Below are positions 1 through 10,323 of a stretch of 28,933 nucleotides of DNA, piece by piece. Below the pieces are notes generated by a model, which was not told the origin of the DNA, ran no database searches, and saw nothing but the letters and a program-made list of their open reading frames with translations. Position 1 is the stretch's first letter, and every line of letters begins with the position of its first letter. The translations under genes and the position numbers were made by a program. Origin of the DNA: Zygnema cylindricum (lineage: Eukaryota > Streptophyta > Zygnematophyceae > Zygnematales > Zygnemataceae); contig JBBHKE010001545.1 of NCBI GenBank assembly GCA_037447655.1, forward strand, positions 467,661 through 496,593, read 5' to 3'.

Positions 1-571
1 CCAAACAGGAAAACTGATCAATCCTATAATCTCATCTATGTCATGCCGACCATACGGAGGCATGAGACTCATATTGAACGTTTGCTTTGATAAACATGAC
101 TGCGATACATAAAATAATCTAAGTCCTGCAAGTTATACTCAGAGTACGGAGGCATACCAGCCGTACTGTATCTACTCTAATATCCTAACTAGTCAAAAGG
201 ACAAACCTCTATTGTACAGAATATTTACAGCGTACTCTTCGTATGTCGGAAACTAAGCTACCACTAAGCAACCACTAAGCTACCACTATCGTTTAATCAT
301 CATTACTTGAAATCTATCCTATTCATATTATCCGTCGTTGCGCTAGCTGCGCTGGCTGCGCTTTCCGTACATATCATAAAAATAGCCGTAGCTGCGTTCA
401 CTTAACTACGTCGCAGCTCGGCCGTACCGATGGCGCATATTTCAATATTTCGTTCATTCCATATCGGATCGCTTCGCGATCCGCAATCCATTTCTTAGTG
501 CTTGTTCACGCCACTTTAATTATGTCCGTACGTTTGCTCCCCTAATCCGTGAATCTATTCGGGTCTCCATA
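1..571. other. No gene seen; GTAC-rich spacer
   Basis: I see no open frame, RNA gene or element boundary that I can support. The stretch holds many GTAC tetramers (for example in GAGTACGGAGG and CCGTACTG) and a short imperfect tandem of GCGCTAGCT/GCGCTGGCT near 340-365. A motif resembling GTACGGAGGCATACC at about 145-160 recurs near 9940-9955, so part of it may be a degenerate dispersed repeat. Confidence 0.5.
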
Positions 572-853
572 TTAAATCCACTTAGCAGTTTCGCACATAA
601 AAATGTCTCGTACGCACGAAGCTAACTTTTCAAAACAACACATATCAGCCACTATTTTCTCATCTGGTAAACAACGAAGCTTCAAAATTTTGGAAAAGAC
701 TTTTTCTCGAACAAAGTGGAGTCTAATGTCCATATGCGTACTCTTATAATGATGTGAAAGATTATATATAGTAGATATGGCAGCTTGATTATCACACCGT
801 AATGTGTGTGCACCAGTTTGCATAAAACCAAAGTCATACCACAAGGGTATCAC
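572..853 (-). pseudogene. Ty1/copia RNase H remnant
   Basis: C-terminal part of a copia-type RNase H, read on the minus strand. The frame shows the family motif CDNQAAIS (residues 20-27), the HHYKSTHMDIRLHFVREKV stretch (34-52) and LPDEKIVADM (62-71). After ADM the expected continuation (LTKAF...) is lost, and the frame runs into unrelated sequence. No integrase, reverse transcriptase or LTR accompanies it, so it is a truncated fossil. Its sequence is closest to the copia fragment at 12393-13093, which suggests the same family. Confidence 0.85.
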
Positions 854-915
854 CTATAACAACTGCTAAAAAAGTATTTTTTGGTATCACCTATAACAAC
901 TCCTTAAAAAGTAAT
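846..915. repeat. 37-bp direct duplication
   Basis: The stretch beginning GGTATCACCTATAACAACT at 846 is repeated from 883, with a few differences in the A-rich part. It lies between the copia RNase H remnant and the start of repeat R2, so it may mark an old insertion or repair junction. Confidence 0.7.
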
Positions 916-1780
916 TCTTAGTTTATTTATTTTGAACTCTAAGAAGCTGTAAGCGTAGAATCGGAGCCATGGCTGTCTCTCTAGATGCCAAAACGAAAAA
1001 CTAAGCTATGAACGAGGAAGAAAAGATGCTTCTGACAAAAATAGTTCGACCCAGCCGGGAGTTGATCCCTAGCCCTACTGATCCCTAATAGTCGATTTCC
1101 TTATGTTATTGTCGTAGAAGATGCCGATACACATATGGGGTGTTATATAGGTATAAAGAGAAAACACGCGCACTAAACCATTTAAACAGAATGAAACTAA
1201 ATTGGGCACTGAACTTTCGACGCCCCGTATAAACCGGACGAACAACAAAATAGGAGAAGTTAAAATGTGACAGTCAACGTGAGCGCCGATGGACACGAAT
1301 GGTTCTTTTGGCTGATTACGACAAAAAAGCCACAAAGTGACATGTGACAACATATTATTGGATGCCCAAGAAGGAGGAGACAAGACTATGGCGTCGGACA
1401 TGGACGGTATCTTCTCCTTAGTGGTGCCGTACAACTGCTAAACGAATTCCATGGTGGCTGGTATATAGGTTGTACATTTAGGTAGTATTTTTTAACCCTC
1501 TGATTGGTGGAGGGTTTATTAGATAGGCTCTGTGAGTAGGTAGACTAGAACTTAGTCATTTTAAAAGTTTTTGAAGCCCTCTCTTTTAGAGGGCTATCAG
1601 TATATATTTGCAAATTTTGGTGAGCTATAACTTACACCTCGAAGAGCAAATTCAGTGATTATGTTTGCGTTCGGCTCAAGGGAGTCCGACCCCCACACCG
1701 GTGAGTGCGGCTAAAATGTTTTCATAACAACGAGGCACGTATTAAGTGGGGAATTAAAAAGGGCAAACTTTATCATAGAG
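908..1780. repeat. Dispersed repeat R2, copy 1 (uninterrupted)
   Basis: About 870 bp, matching 11253-11722 plus 13870-14300, where the second copy is split by a copia element. Shared landmarks are AAGTAATTCTTAGTTTATTT at the left end, GGCCAATGGACCCGAATGG-like sequence in the middle, CTCTGATTGGTGGAGGGTT, and GCTCAAGGGAGTC near the right end. This copy reads ...ATATTATTGGATGCC... where the other is interrupted, so it serves as the empty-site reference. The class is unknown: there is no TG...CA end, TIR or tail I can define. A long minus-strand open frame here (1075-1434) is partly preserved in copy 2 but is not recognisable. Confidence 0.75.
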
Positions 1781-2363
1781 ACAAGTAGTAAGCTACAAAA
1801 TTTGTGTGCCAATGGAGGCCATTGTGTATAGGTTATAGACCCACCCACTAGGGTACCCATTTTCGGTGGTACAGGATTCATCTACTAGGAGACAATGATG
1901 CAAAGAGCTTTCCTCGAGAAACACTTATGGGGGATGGTATGTAGACATGTGATACGTCTGTCTTCAAGTGTAAGAGTGCCACCAGGTTTTGGGGGAATCC
2001 GTTTTCTAGGAGGATCAAGAACAACTAAAGTGAAGAAGAAGATGATGATTGGGAAAGCATCGTCTGAGAAAAAGGAAAGAAGAAGTCAACACCAAAAGAC
2101 ACCACACCTATTTTTGAGTCAACTTTGGCAAAAACAAAAGAAAACACTTCACAATTTCAGAAAATACAAAACTAGAAACAAAAATACCAGAATAACACGA
2201 TTCCTCGAACAAACTTTGGCAAACTACTACGATTTCTTCACAATTTCTCGCAATACATGAATACATAGACAATTACATAGATAACTAGATAGATAACTAG
2301 ATAGATAAATAAATAGATAAAGATAAATAAACAATAAAAAACAGACAAAAAGGAAATTTTTAC
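1781..2363. other. No gene supported; intron or 3' flank of the DUF1336 gene
   Basis: This lies downstream (minus strand) of the donor site at 2363, so it is probably intron. It contains a GATA-type microsatellite at its right end. The next expected DUF1336 exon is not recognisable here or anywhere to the left, so it was lost, is displaced by the R2 insertion, or lies beyond the window. An open plus-strand frame of 121 codons (1895-2260) is lysine-rich with no recognisable motif, and I do not call it a gene. Confidence 0.45.
2277..2330. repeat. GATA-type microsatellite
   Basis: Imperfect TAGATAACTAGATAGATAA tandem grading into AAATAGATAAAGATAAATAA. It lies in the probable intron just downstream of the donor site at 2363. 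Confidence 0.85.
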
Positions 2364-3277
2364 CTGTGCCAATGATCCCGGTCGGGAACAAATATTGTCC
2401 ATTCGTTGAGGCGATTTGAACCAATCAACGGCCACAAGAGTTAGCAAAGCATTTCCTGCAGAAACCTGAAAATACGACAAAACTTAAAGAAGAAAGTCAC
2501 AAAAACTTCAAGAAGAAAGTCACAAAAACTTTAGAAAGAAAGTCACAAAAATCGACCAAGTATTGACTAAGTAAAACAAACTGACTAAGTATTACCAATT
2601 GACTAAAGTAAAAAAAAAAAAAAAAAGGCTAAGGTTAAGACCTTAGAGCTACTTAAAAGAAAAAAAAATGATTAAGTATATAAAACCGTACAGATACTAA
2701 AATCTTCTCTGTTTTAAAATGCATGTATACTATAATCTCAATCATATATTATTGTATCATTCATATAAACTCATAAACATTCATGTAAATCCTCATAAAC
2801 ATTCAAATATCCGTACACAAAAAAGAGAAATTCTCCCAAAATCCCATCCCCATATATCATTATCGCATCTATTAAAATTTTCTCATAAATATCCTCATTA
2901 ACACGCGAAAAATAAGAAATATCCCTAAAACAATCCCATATATATCGACACAACATCGACTAAAACCTCCTCAATTTTCCCACAATAACATAAAAAAAAG
3001 GCTTTGAAAGTCTCTACAACCTCAAAAAAAAATGATAAGATTAGAATCGATCAAAAGAATTGAAACAACAAATGAATAAATGAACTCACCTTTATCTTGT
3101 CTTTTAAATAAGAGTCTCCTCTCACTGAAAATTGATCGGCTCCCGGATCACTCCAACAACTTTTGACAATTGTAGCACTACTTTCAATTAAACTACCGGA
3201 AATTTTTTCCAAAGTAATTTTTTTTCCGGAGGGATCTAAGTCCCGAGGACACAGTTCCACAAGATCCTTTTCAGATT
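2364..3277 (-). CDS. DUF1336 / EDR2-like protein, two internal exons of a partial gene
   Basis: Two exons on the minus strand. Exon a is 3277-3090, exon b 2465-2364. Exon a follows an excellent acceptor (long CTCTCCC tract ending TGTGCAG), supplies 62 full codons and ends AAAG|GTGAGT. Exon b follows TATTTTCAG, is exactly 34 codons and ends CACAG|GTAAAA. Both join in phase 0. The product contains SCWSDPGADQFSVRGDSYL, then LLTLVAVDWFKSPQRMDN and RPGSLAQ. This is the start of the DUF1336 (EDR2 C-terminal) domain, whose members carry W-x(6-8)-F-x-VR, then AG-x-LL-x-LVAVDWFK-x3-RMD. In Arabidopsis EDR2 this domain follows PH and START domains, and EDR2 is a negative regulator of pathogen-induced cell death. 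The rest of the domain and all upstream domains are not found in the window; the upstream intron would hold the copia element at 3.4-7.2 kb. Splicing looks intact, but whether the whole gene is functional cannot be told. Confidence 0.85.
2483..2630. repeat. Tandem repeats inside the DUF1336 intron
   Basis: Three copies of a 22-24 bp unit, AGAAGAAAGTCACAAAAACT, run from about 2486 to 2553. They are followed by three copies of a TGACTAAGTA-containing unit and an A-rich run near 2610. They sit inside the 624-bp intron (2466-3089) between two good exons and do not touch splice sites. Confidence 0.75.
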
Positions 3278-3380
3278 CTGCACAGAGGGAGAGGGAGAGA
3301 GGGAGAGAGTGGAAGCTTAATCGTCAGACAAATCATTGGTTACAAAACAGAAAGGGAGAGAGCGAGAGCGATGTCTTTTC

Positions 3381-4014
3381 TGGATTCGTTTCCGTAATCC
3401 TTGAAGATGCTGAAATCCAATGTCGTGGTGCCACGTGTCATGCAATGTGGCGGCAAACATAAACCGCCGAAATCTTCTTCCGCGATCTCGGCATTCTTTC
3501 CGGCCGTCCGATTGAATGCCGATTTCAATCATAGCAGTCATAAATATTTGCGATGTATTTGTTTCGCTATCGAAACAAACGCGCGGTACTTATTTCTTCT
3601 CCGTACTTGTAATCCGTACTTTTCATAACTGACTCTATGTATCTCGTATATAGTTGCTGTTAAATGAATTGGCCTATATGTTAACATTTATATATTTATT
3701 AAAACCTATATCGTCTACCACTAATCTTAGACTTAATGGATGAGGCTACCGGCTACCAGCGGCATTACCTATCCGTAGGTACCAAGATCAAATCCTGTAA
3801 ATGACAGCTTTCCTTTTAGTAAATCAACTACTTTACTACCCCGTAAATCTCTGGATAGCATAGGCAGCCATGGCACTAGCTTCCTCTCCAACTTCTCAGT
3901 GTCTGCAACAAGTGTGGGAGTTGGAGAGAGGAGTTAGAGACAAACTACCTCGGTTTCTTTTTGTGCACTTTATTTTAGACCTAGAAAATACTAAAAGAAC
4001 TATCAATTTCTACA
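3381..4014 (-). repeat. Repeat R1 copy 1, probable copia 3' LTR
   Basis: About 630 bp, repeated at 9260-9910. Read on the minus strand it starts TGTAGAAATT and ends GAATCCA, giving the TG...CA ends of an LTR. It begins 14 bp after the stop of the RNase H frame of the copia element above it, after a purine-rich AAATAACGGGAAA that could be the polypurine tract. That is the spacing expected of a 3' LTR. On the opposite strand it also carries a tRNA-like A-box/B-box pair (about 3725-3800, TACCAAGATCAAATCC), so a SINE origin or embedded SINE is the alternative. Confidence 0.55.
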
Positions 4015-4028
4015 TTTCCCGTTATTTT

Positions 4029-7000
4029 CTAGTCACTCTTTAATTTCAAACAACACCTCTCCTTGCAAAAAAATAGCTTAGGGGAAGGCACAGGTTTGGT
4101 CATCATATCAGATACCATCTCGCTATGTGGTCGGTACTCTAAACTGATTATTTTGTTTTCTACTTTCTCTTTAGCAAAGCTGAGTCTAATGTCCATGTGT
4201 TTGGCTTTAAAATGATGTTTAGGATTGGCAAAAATAGCGATTGCTGCTTGATTATCACAAAAAACTTTCTGCACACCACTCTTAAGGTGACCAAGCTCAC
4301 CAAGCAAAGACTTGACCCACATCAATTCTTTTACAGCAGAGCAAGAGGCCATAAACTCAGCCTCCGTGGTGGATTGAGCAATAACCTTTTGCTGCTTGCT
4401 ACTCCAACATCAAGCCCCATCACCCACATATAATACTTATCCAGAAGTACATCTCCTCATCAGAGCATCACCATAACTGGCATCACTCGAAGTAGTGATC
4501 TCATTATTTTCCCCACCCAAATGCTACCATAGATCCCTAGTTCCTATCAAATATATAAGAACTCTCTTAGGTGCCTCCCGATCCTTCTTAGTGGGAGCAT
4601 TTAAACTTCTACTCAGCACTCCTAAAGCAACATTTAAATCCGACCGGGTACAATTCATACAATAGATTAGGCTTCCCACTACTTGCTTGTAAGGAATAGT
4701 CTGCATGAACTTCTATTTTTTAGGACTTAATTCCTCGTCAAAGACTATCACTCCTTCTTCCTCACTCCCCTCAATTCCCTTCATTAACTACATTGGAGTT
4801 GTACAACTATTAGCTTTATCAATCTAAAATTTTTCCAGCATGTTCCCTAATGATTCCTTTTGAGTCAATCTTATAATCTTTCTTTCTTGGTCTCTTTCTA
4901 CTTGACTTCCCAAAATATATTTTGCTTCCCCCATATCCTTCATTTCAACTCTCCCTTTAAGATTGGTTTTCAGTTTTTAATTTTTTCCATTGATTTACTT
5001 AAAACAAGCAAACCATCAACATAAAATGCAATAAATATAACACCTTACTAATCTTCAAAACCATAGATTGAGTGATCTGAGCTGATCCGGATATATCCCA
5101 GACAGGTAAGAAACTCATCAAGCTTCTTATTCCACTGTTGTCGAGGCGTCTGTTTCAAACCATAAAGAGATTTAATCAGCCGGCATACCTTACTCTCATT
5201 TCTTTCCTCCACAAATCCTTCGGGTTGTCGCATGAAGATCTCCTCTTCCAATTCTCCATGCAAAAAGGTTGTCTTGATGCCCATCTGGTGACCTCCATGT
5301 CTTCCGCTGCTGCCAGACTGAGAAGTATGCGGACGGAGGGAAATTTGACGACCGAGGCAAAGGTTTCCTCGTAGTCGATTCCTTCTTTCTGTGTAAATCC
5401 TTTTGCCACGAATCGGGCTTTGTTACGCTCAATGGTGTTATCCGGGTTCAGTTTTAATTTGAAAACCCACTTTCAAACGATTGGTTTTCGGTTAGGTGGA
5501 CAGTCCACCAGCTCCCAAGTAGCGGCTGCCATAATTGAGGCCATCTCCTTATTGATGGTTGTCTTCCACAGGTTCCTTTCTGGATAAGTCATCGCCTCTC
5601 CATAAGTCTGAGGTTCATCTTGATGAGATAGTTTTGTTACCTTGTTATTAACATGTTTTTCTTGCAATCTTTTGCTACTTCTCCTTCCCCCCTTAAAATC
5701 TGTGGTCGAACAGATGGTTTTTGTGGGTTCTTTCGAACAATCTCGGCTTCCCCCCTATCCCTTGATTCCAAGTCAATTTCCACTATGTCTTCCGCTTCGG
5801 GTAGAGTTGTCACTCGAGTTTCCATAGCCGAGTCCTTTTCGGTCTGATTTGTACCTGCAAGAATGTTATATTCTCTAAAACGTGGATAGTTTGGTAGCTC
5901 AAAGTCATCAAAATTTTCTGACTCAAATCTGATTTTTACTTACTTTGTATTCTTGAAAGGATCCACAGACTTTCCTTCATCTATAACTACTAGATGCTTT
6001 ACTAAGATTATATCTTCCCTTTTCAGATCGTAAACTTTATATCCTTTAACATCCTCATCATATCCTAATAAGTATCACGGTTTTCCTTTAGGATCTAGCT
6101 TCCAATTAGACCGATCTGTATCTAGACTGAATACTTGACTGCCGAAAACCTTTAGGTGAGATACATCTAGTTTTCGGCCGGTCCATCTCTCATAAGGTGT
6201 TTGATCTTTTATATTTGAGGTAAGAACTCTATTTTTGAGGTAATTAGCACAGTTCATTCCTTCTGCCCAAAACCTTTTTCCTATCTTCTTATCCGACAAT
6301 ATACTTCTAGCACTATCACTTAGTGTCCTATTTAATCGTTCAGCTACCCCATTCTGTTCCAGGTTTTATGGAACTGTCGTTTGGTGTTGAACTCCATCTT
6401 CACTCAGAAAATCCTCAAACTGGTTAAAAGTATACTCTCCACCATTGTCACTCCTTGCTCTCTTGATTGGAGATTCATGGAGTTTTTCGCTCTATGTTTT
6501 ATATTTTCAAAAACAATCCTAAGCTTCTGACTTGTTTTTCAAAAAATACACCCTGGAATACCGAGACCAATCATCAGTGATAGTCATCATAAATCTCTTC
6601 CCCCCCGGTGAGGGCACTTTGGTCGGTCCCCAAATATCTGTGTGTACTAAATCTAGAATTTTTTCTCCATTATAGGTGGTTGTTTTGGGAAAGGGTAATT
6701 TGTGTGCTTTACCTTGAGCACATCCACTACAATCACTTAGATTCTCACTCTCACCGAACTGAATCCCTTCCACCACTCTAATCTTTTTCATCTCTCTTAG
6801 CTTATCAAGATTCACATGCCCAAGCCTTTTATGCCACATCATTATATCATGAACACCAGCATAATAAAGTTTCTTCTTTTCATTGCTTAAAATCAGCCTA
6901 AACATCCTTTGGCTACCTTTTTCAGCAGTGAAATAGATTTCTTCCTCAAAACTAACAGTAAATACTCCTTTCCTAGTGTTAGTATCAAAACCCTTATCAT

Positions 7001-7160
7001 CTAATATAGATGTAGAGATGAGGTTTTTGTTCAGCTCCGGAATAAGCAATACATTGGAGAATGTAACTATGGATGTCTTTCATTCTACTAATACTTTCAG
7101 ATCTACCGATCCTACAGGAGTAGTAATGACTATCCTCCTAGAAACGACTATGATTTTAGA
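4029..7160 (-). mobile_element. Decayed Ty1/copia element: protease end to RNase H
   Basis: Read on the minus strand from 7160 down, the copia order is kept: end of the protease (GSVDLKVLVE, then an in-frame stop), GAG-pre-integrase and integrase zinc finger (7049-6519: H73 and H78 in WHKRLGH, C107 and C110 in CSGC), integrase core (HTDIWGP, TITDDWSRY), integrase C-terminus (6299-6075: FWAEGMNCANYLKNR, LKVFGSQVF), linker, reverse transcriptase (5667-4524: ATWELVDCPPNRKP, MAKGFTQKEGIDYEETF, LIKSLYGLKQTPRQQW, PYKQVVGSLIY) and RNase H (4352-4029: CDNQAAIAIF, KHMDIRLSF). Gag, most of the protease and the 5' LTR are missing. Many stops and frameshifts break it, including two consecutive stops just after 5048. 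The reverse transcriptase active-site motif reads YVDG (5012-5023) instead of YVDD. It is dead. Confidence 0.93.
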
Positions 7161-8004
7161 TGGAAAGAGATAGAGGAAAGAGGATAATAAAATTGACACA
7201 CGAATAAAACATAGGGAACATGTTAGTAAATTTCCAAATGGAGAAAGCTAGCAGTTGCTCTACTCCAATGGATCTGAAGAAATTCAATAGTTGAACCAAA
7301 CATGTGGAAAATAATTTGTACGAGATCGAATATGAGTCGTTGATGTAAACTGCGCCAACGGTTGCGATTTGAGCTGGGACCACAAGTGTCGAAATGCGCG
7401 TTATACACTCAAGAGTTTTGTACTATTCGACCATAATCGGTTCGACTTTTATGACCAATGATGACTAAGCAGTAGTAACATAAATTGTACACTGACTATT
7501 TGTGAATACTTGAAGAACACGTTTTTGTAGTCTAGCGCATTAATAAATAGTGTTTCAATATTTAGTTTGCGGCAAGTTGCAAATAGGGTTTTGAAAGTAC
7601 TATAGGTATAGTGATGTACACTTTAGGTATTTTGTCGTACTACAGTACTATACTACTATTCTAGGTGCAGATATTTGATTGGACAGTGAGGAGTAGACAC
7701 TCACTTAGTGTATAAAGTTTAGAACTTAGAAATGTTTATGTATCTAGTTTTGTGACATATAATAACCTAAGGGTGGTTTTCTGGAAACTACCACATTTTA
7801 TGTCTTATGGTTTATTAACACATTTAGGTTGTAATTTTGGGAATTGACCGTGTGTAGGTATAAAACATTTGTTTGATATGATACTTGTTAGCTTCTGTTT
7901 TAACCATGTCAACTTCTACAACTACTAGTGCAGCTCCACCTGTACCACTGTACCAGTAGTCATAGAACAACACAGTAATCATAGAACAACAGTTATGAGG
8001 TATC
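7161..8004. other. No gene supported
   Basis: AT-rich sequence between two copia fragments. A minus-strand frame at 7383-7156 is hydrophobic and open for 75 codons but has no motif I recognise. A small direct repeat, GTCATAGAACAACA/ATCATAGAACAACA, occurs near 7958-7992. Confidence 0.5.
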
Positions 8005-8529
8005 TTGTGGGAACTTGAGAAGTATAGTTACATTTGGGTGGGGATAATATTGACATCACCACTTAGAATGATGTCAATTATGGGGATGTGCCAACAAAGA
8101 GATGTACTTCTGGGTATGTACTACAAGTGGGAAGCAAAAGTTGTTGCTCAGTCCACAATGGAGGTCGAGTACAGTGCCACTTGCTCTGCTGCAAAGGAAT
8201 TAATGTGGGTGAAATCCTTATTCCAAGAGCTTGAATTTATAAAATGTGGTGTTTAGAATGATTTATGTGATAATTAGGCAGCAACTGTTATTGCTGCCAA
8301 TCCTCGGCATCACTTCAAGGCAAAAAAAATAGATGTGAGATTAAGTTTTGTGAAAAAGAAAGTTGAAAACAAAATAATAAAAATGAAATATACACTAGAT
8401 GGGGAGATGGTTGCAAATATAAGGACCAAACTTGTCCCATCTCCAAAGTTCACTTTCTGTAAAGAAAAATGTCGTTTGAAACATGTTGTTCAGAGACGAC
8501 TGCTGGAACCGATGAAGATGCAGGTGTAG
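8005..8529 (+). pseudogene. Ty1/copia RNase H remnant, plus strand
   Basis: Contains the copia RNase H string VAQSTMEVEYSATCSAAKEL (from about 8140), then, after in-frame stops near 8256 and 8274, NPRHHFKAKKIDVRLSFVKK and LVPSPKFTFCKEKCRLK. The same positions in the element at 4029-7160 read KHHFKAKHMDIRLSF and VPSPKLFFCKERCCLK, so the two are relatives in opposite orientation. Before VAQST the connection region is only readable in shifted frames. No LTR is recognisable on either side. Confidence 0.85.
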
Positions 8530-8834
8530 TCATTTCAGAATTAAAAACAAGCCAAAAACTCTCACAAAAATTGGTCTAAAAAGCCGCAACTTCAACATTT
8601 GTTAACTCACACATCAAATACACAATAGCTCCGTAAATCTACTACAATGAAGATAATAATAAGAGGAACACACACACACACAATTATAAGTAATTTTGCT
8701 CATAGATATGTGAGATACTCAAAGATAAAATTACCAAAAATAGCAAGTACAATTTTTGATACCATAATTGCTCTTAACTGTAGAAAATGACTAATCCTAC
8801 TAATTGAAACTCTCAGACCTCCATAAGTCCTCAG
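8530..8834. other. No gene seen; short AC microsatellite
   Basis: AT-rich spacer between the copia remnant and repeat R2 copy 3. It includes a run of about seven CA dinucleotides at 8668-8682. Confidence 0.5.
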
Positions 8835-9030
8835 AGTGGACACCTTCCAAGAAGCCTCTACGATAACCCTGACCCCTTTGTGTTTCAGCAAGAACAATTG
8901 CCACCCTTGCAGACAAAAACTCTGACCGCCTTCACTCCAGTAAAGATAAGACTCCCTTGAGTCGATAGCAAAAAGAATCTCTGAATTTGCTCCCTTGAGC
9001 AGTAAGTTATGGAGGGTCAAAGTTTACCTT
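8835..9030 (-). repeat. Repeat R2, copy 3 (inverted 3' fragment)
   Basis: The reverse complement contains CCATAACTTACTGCTCAAGG, GGAGCAAATTCAGAGAT, GACTCAAGGGAGTC and GGTGGCAATT. These match the right-hand ends of R2 at 1615-1780 and 14125-14300. Only the terminal ~200 bp are present. Confidence 0.65.
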
Positions 9031-9058
9031 TTGTACAGAAGCAAACTGGGAGAGAGGA

Positions 9059-9230
9059 TCTGTTGAAAAGAGGTAATTAATAGTTCACTTCCCTTCTTTA
9101 GTTTTGGTTTATAGAAAGAGAGTGAGGATCAAAGGCGCGCCATGCCTGCCGCTATATTTAGAAAGTGGCAGTTTTTGAAGTAAAGGGTATTTTACTAAAA
9201 TGATGCCTAAGTCTAGATTTGAACCCGCGA
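9059..9230 (-). repeat. tRNA-derived SINE, 5'-truncated copy
   Basis: Matches 13091-13270 closely, including ATCTGTTGAAAAGAGGTAAT, GGATCAAAGGCGCGCCATG and TTTAGAAAGTGGCAG. On the minus strand it starts within the tRNA-like head with a B box (GCGGGTTCAAATCTAGAC) and runs to the tail at 9059. The A-box half present in the other copy is missing; its place is taken by unrelated sequence leading into R1. Confidence 0.65.
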
Positions 9231-9259
9231 CCTCTAGAGTGTCGACACGTGGTATCTTC

Positions 9260-9910
9260 GGATTCGCTCCCTTAATCCTTGGAGATGCCGCGATCCAATG
9301 TCATTCCTCCATGTGTTATCCGATGTGGCGATGATCAAAAACCGTCGAAATTCTCCTCCGCGATCTCGGCGTTTAATTTCGGCCGTCCGATTAAATTTAC
9401 ATTTAATCGTAGCCGTAATAAATACATGCGCGGTATTCGTTTCGGTAAAGAAATAAATGCCCGGTATTTGTTTCTTATACGTACCGTAATCCGTACTTTT
9501 ACATTACTGGATCTATGTCTCCCGTAAAACTATTGCAGTTAAATGAACTATCCTACGTATTAATGTTTAATTAATTATCAATCCCTATAATACGTAACAC
9601 TATCTCTAGACTTAACGGTTAGAGCTACCGGCTACCGGATGATTACCGACCGGCAGGTTCCAGGATCAAATCTTGGAGGCGGCACATATATTTTAGTAAA
9701 TATATTCTAAATTATAAATAAACTAATATTTATATCCCGTAAACCTCTGGATAGCCTAGGTAGCCATGGCTCTAGCTTCCTCTCCAATTTCTCAATGACT
9801 GCGACAAGTTTGAGAGTTGGAGAGTGAAGTTAGAGGTAGACTTCCTCTGCTTCTTTCTATATTTCTTTTCAGACCTAGAAAATACTTAAAAAAAACCATT
9901 AATTTCTACA
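9260..9910 (-). repeat. Repeat R1 copy 2 (possible solo LTR)
   Basis: Matches 3381-4014 over its full length. Shared blocks include CGCGATCTCGGC, CGGCCGTCCGATT, GCTACCGGCTACC, CTCTGGATAGC and GACCTAGAAAATACT. On the minus strand it starts TGTAGAAATT and ends GAATCC. No target duplication is visible. The plus strand carries a tRNA-like pair, CTTAACGGTTAGAGC (D-arm-like) and CCAGGATCAAATCTTGG (T-arm-like), so solo LTR and SINE readings both remain open. Confidence 0.6.
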
Positions 9911-10320
9911 CTAATATACACTGAAGATTCACTAGTGAACGTACGGAGGCATACCTACGTACATGCAACAACTCGACACACCTAATACTATGCGTATACC
10001 CAAAATAAAAGGTATGTCAACAAAGAAGTCCTTGAGTAATCAACTAATCAAATAATGACATGGACCAGTTCAAGCAAATATTTACAACTACGTAAAATTC
10101 CGTATTCGGCGTTAGATCGTCGTGTACTTGGTCCACTCTTACCAACATTTGTCGGCGGTCTCTGTCTGCCACCCGCATATCAGATTCGGATCCGTAGGTG
10201 AACCTCCATATGTTATTTTGGTCCTCAGGTGTGTTCGTACACCAACATACATATTCCGAAATACAATCTAGTTTGTAACGACGCGCGTACCGCGAGCATA
10301 TTCATCGATGTACTCCTTAC
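9911..10320. other. No gene seen
   Basis: Spacer between R1 and the family A element. It is GTAC-rich, with a GTACGGAGGCATACC motif (about 9940) also seen near 145. I find no open frame with recognisable content. Confidence 0.5.
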
Positions 10321-10323
10321 TGA

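Noticed and set aside
3278-3372. GAGA-rich stretch as a free microsatellite or GAGA-factor site
   Set aside because: On the minus strand its left part is the polypyrimidine tract of the acceptor for the DUF1336 exon at 3277; no separate function is needed.
8700-9020. 106-codon minus-strand frame as a gene
   Set aside because: It coincides with the R2 3' fragment; related but shifted frames occur in the other R2 copies.
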